Origin: an uncultured Pseudoteredinibacter sp.
GTDB taxonomy: Bacteria > Pseudomonadota > Gammaproteobacteria > Pseudomonadales > Cellvibrionaceae
Assembly: GCF_947500695.1 (NCBI RefSeq)
Contig: NZ_CANMSS010000001.1
Coordinates: 558,001 to 622,000 of the forward strand
Reading direction: 5' to 3'
Length of the DNA: 64,000 nt
Shown here: positions 63,294-64,000 of the stretch, piece after piece
Layout: each line of letters begins with the position of its first letter
How positions within the stretch are numbered: position 1 is the stretch's first letter
Program-made: the position numbers and the translations under genes
The notes under the pieces: generated by a model
Databases searched by the model: none
Told to the model about the DNA's origin: nothing
The model's input: only the letters and a program-made list of their open reading frames with translations

Positions 63294-63524
63294 TTAACTA
63301 TCGAAACTCGCCGCTAGGTCGGTATATCCACCGATATACTCACGACCATTGAAGATCTGTGGCACAGTTTTAACCGGCTTGCCAATGGTCTTCTCTAAAT
63401 CGGCTTGGCTAATGCCTTCAGCGTGAATATCGACATATCGAAACGGCAGCTCTTTTTGCTCTAACAAACGCTTGGCTTGCTCACAAAAGCCACAGCCTGG
63501 ACGGCCAAAAACGGTATAACTCAT
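63294..63524 (-). CDS. Glutaredoxin (GrxA/NrdH-like)
   Basis: A 76-residue thiol-disulfide protein that uses glutathione to reduce proteins. Active site GCGFC at about 10-14 (C11 and C14), with the cis-proline in KTVPQIF and GGYTDL near the end. The size suits the class of short glutaredoxins; the CGFC site differs from the common CPYC. The frame also opens seven codons earlier, but ATG 63524 has AGGAG at eight bases. A terminator follows. Confidence 0.88.
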   Translation of the reverse strand: MSYTVFGRPGCGFCEQAKRLLEQKELPFRYVDIHAEGISQADLEKTIGKPVKTVPQIFNGREYIGGYTDLAASFDS

Positions 63525-63692
63525 TACTAAATCTCCTAGAAACATTTCGTGTTGCAGTTGCTATGTTTGTTATTATCCACACGGAGATCTATATAGATAT
63601 TTAATTTAGCAAATGCGCCTGATAGGTTTTATTAATCATCAAGGTTTTGCCTTCTAAACACCGAATAAAGTTAATTCACATTAAATAGAAAT

Positions 63693-64000
63693 ATGAACAA
63701 TAACAATGAGATAGACTACATACCTCAACATAAACTTAGATTAAGTTATATGCCATGGTTGTATTTTCGGTTAAAAGCTAAACAGATTGCCTGGGCTAAA
63801 CCTTGGCAAGAAGCCCTACAAGAGCAGCTTGAGCATCTCGAAACGGTTGAGTTTGCAGGCAATTGTTTTGTGGCTCCAGAGGCCCGCCTGTTTGCTGAGC
63901 CGGGGCGTTTAATCCAAGTAGACGAAGGCAGTTTTATTGCCGCTGACAGCGTCCTGCACGGCCCAATCCAACTGGGTAAACGCGTCAGTATCAACCACCA
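63693..64000 (+). CDS. Hexapeptide-repeat acyltransferase, cut by the window end
   Basis: The first 102 residues of a protein beginning MNNNNEIDYIPQHKLRLSYM. Repeats of the left-handed beta-helix appear from about residue 55 on: FAGNCFVAPEARLFAEPGRLIQVDEGSFIAADSV is a run of such turns, followed by IQLGKRVSINHH, where the histidine is typical of the acyl-transfer site. Family: maltose/galactoside O-acetyltransferase-like enzymes. The natural ATG is at 63693; the rest lies beyond the window, so length and acceptor are unknown. An opposite-strand open frame here is only a shadow. Confidence 0.75.
   Translation, partial: MNNNNEIDYIPQHKLRLSYMPWLYFRLKAKQIAWAKPWQEALQEQLEHLETVEFAGNCFVAPEARLFAEPGRLIQVDEGSFIAADSVLHGPIQLGKRVSINH

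Noticed and set aside
63746-63994. Minus-strand open frame at the right edge
   Set aside because: The plus strand encodes the start of a hexapeptide acyltransferase over the same bases, with a natural ATG at 63693.

Overview
The window looks like chromosomal DNA of a free-living, probably marine, aerobic gammaproteobacterium. This rests on the protein families (Prc protease, exonuclease III, glutathione reductase, TonB receptor, homoprotocatechuate pathway, H-NOX signalling, Wza/Wzx/Wzy-type exopolysaccharide) and on VCR-like attC sites. No rRNA, tRNA or CRISPR array was seen. Family names come from reading the protein sequences, not from a search.

1-6.7 kb is an integron cassette array. Seven small minus-strand cassette genes are separated by attC sites of about 55-110 bp. 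An IS1182-family and an IS110-family insertion sequence sit side by side inside it. No integrase gene lies at the expected attI side (about 6.72 kb), so this part looks like a cassette cluster without an adjacent integrase. 6.7-13.4 kb holds a DUF2235 hydrolase, a tetR-haloalkane dehalogenase pair with a clear operator, a GltS-type carrier that seems to need an ATT start codon, and an MFS transporter. 13.4-17 kb holds a BlaI-type repressor, an M56/BlaR1-like membrane protein that has lost its zinc-protease motif, and a divergent TonB-dependent receptor. 17-23.4 kb is mixed: AcuI-type reductase, diguanylate cyclase, DUF5694 protein, crotonase, DoxX and secreted or small unknown proteins.

23.4-30.8 kb is an hpa (homoprotocatechuate meta-cleavage) cluster: hpaR and hpaG on the minus strand, then hpaE, an unknown membrane protein, hpaD, hpaF, hpaH and hpaI on the plus strand. 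TTAACATGTTAA palindromes lie in the divergent control region. HpaF lacks its catalytic Pro-1. 31-34.9 kb is a signalling island: a PAS-GGDEF cyclase, a response regulator with a degenerate HD-GYP domain (HnoD-like), an H-NOX sensor and its histidine kinase.

35-48.2 kb is an exopolysaccharide cluster: Wza-like lipoprotein, Wzz-like protein without a kinase domain, Wzy-like polymerase, pyruvyl transferase, two GT2 enzymes, Wzx-like flippase, a WecG enzyme with a degenerate sugar-transferase N-terminus, and a priming sugar transferase. An NtrC-type regulator is encoded inside it. Four of its transcription units carry sigma-54 -24/-12-like boxes (one is weak), and upstream of each lies a copy of a TTTTGCA-N3-TGCAAAA dyad, two of them degenerate. 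The cluster therefore looks like a self-contained sigma-54 regulon. A 222-bp MITE-like element and a 93-nt inverted repeat lie inside it. 48.3-64 kb is mostly core or metabolic: EamA exporter, VOC protein, Prc, XthA, a propeller-type sensor kinase, OsmC protein, Baeyer-Villiger-type monooxygenase with a divergent AraC regulator, glutathione reductase, glutaredoxin and the start of a hexapeptide acyltransferase cut by the window end.
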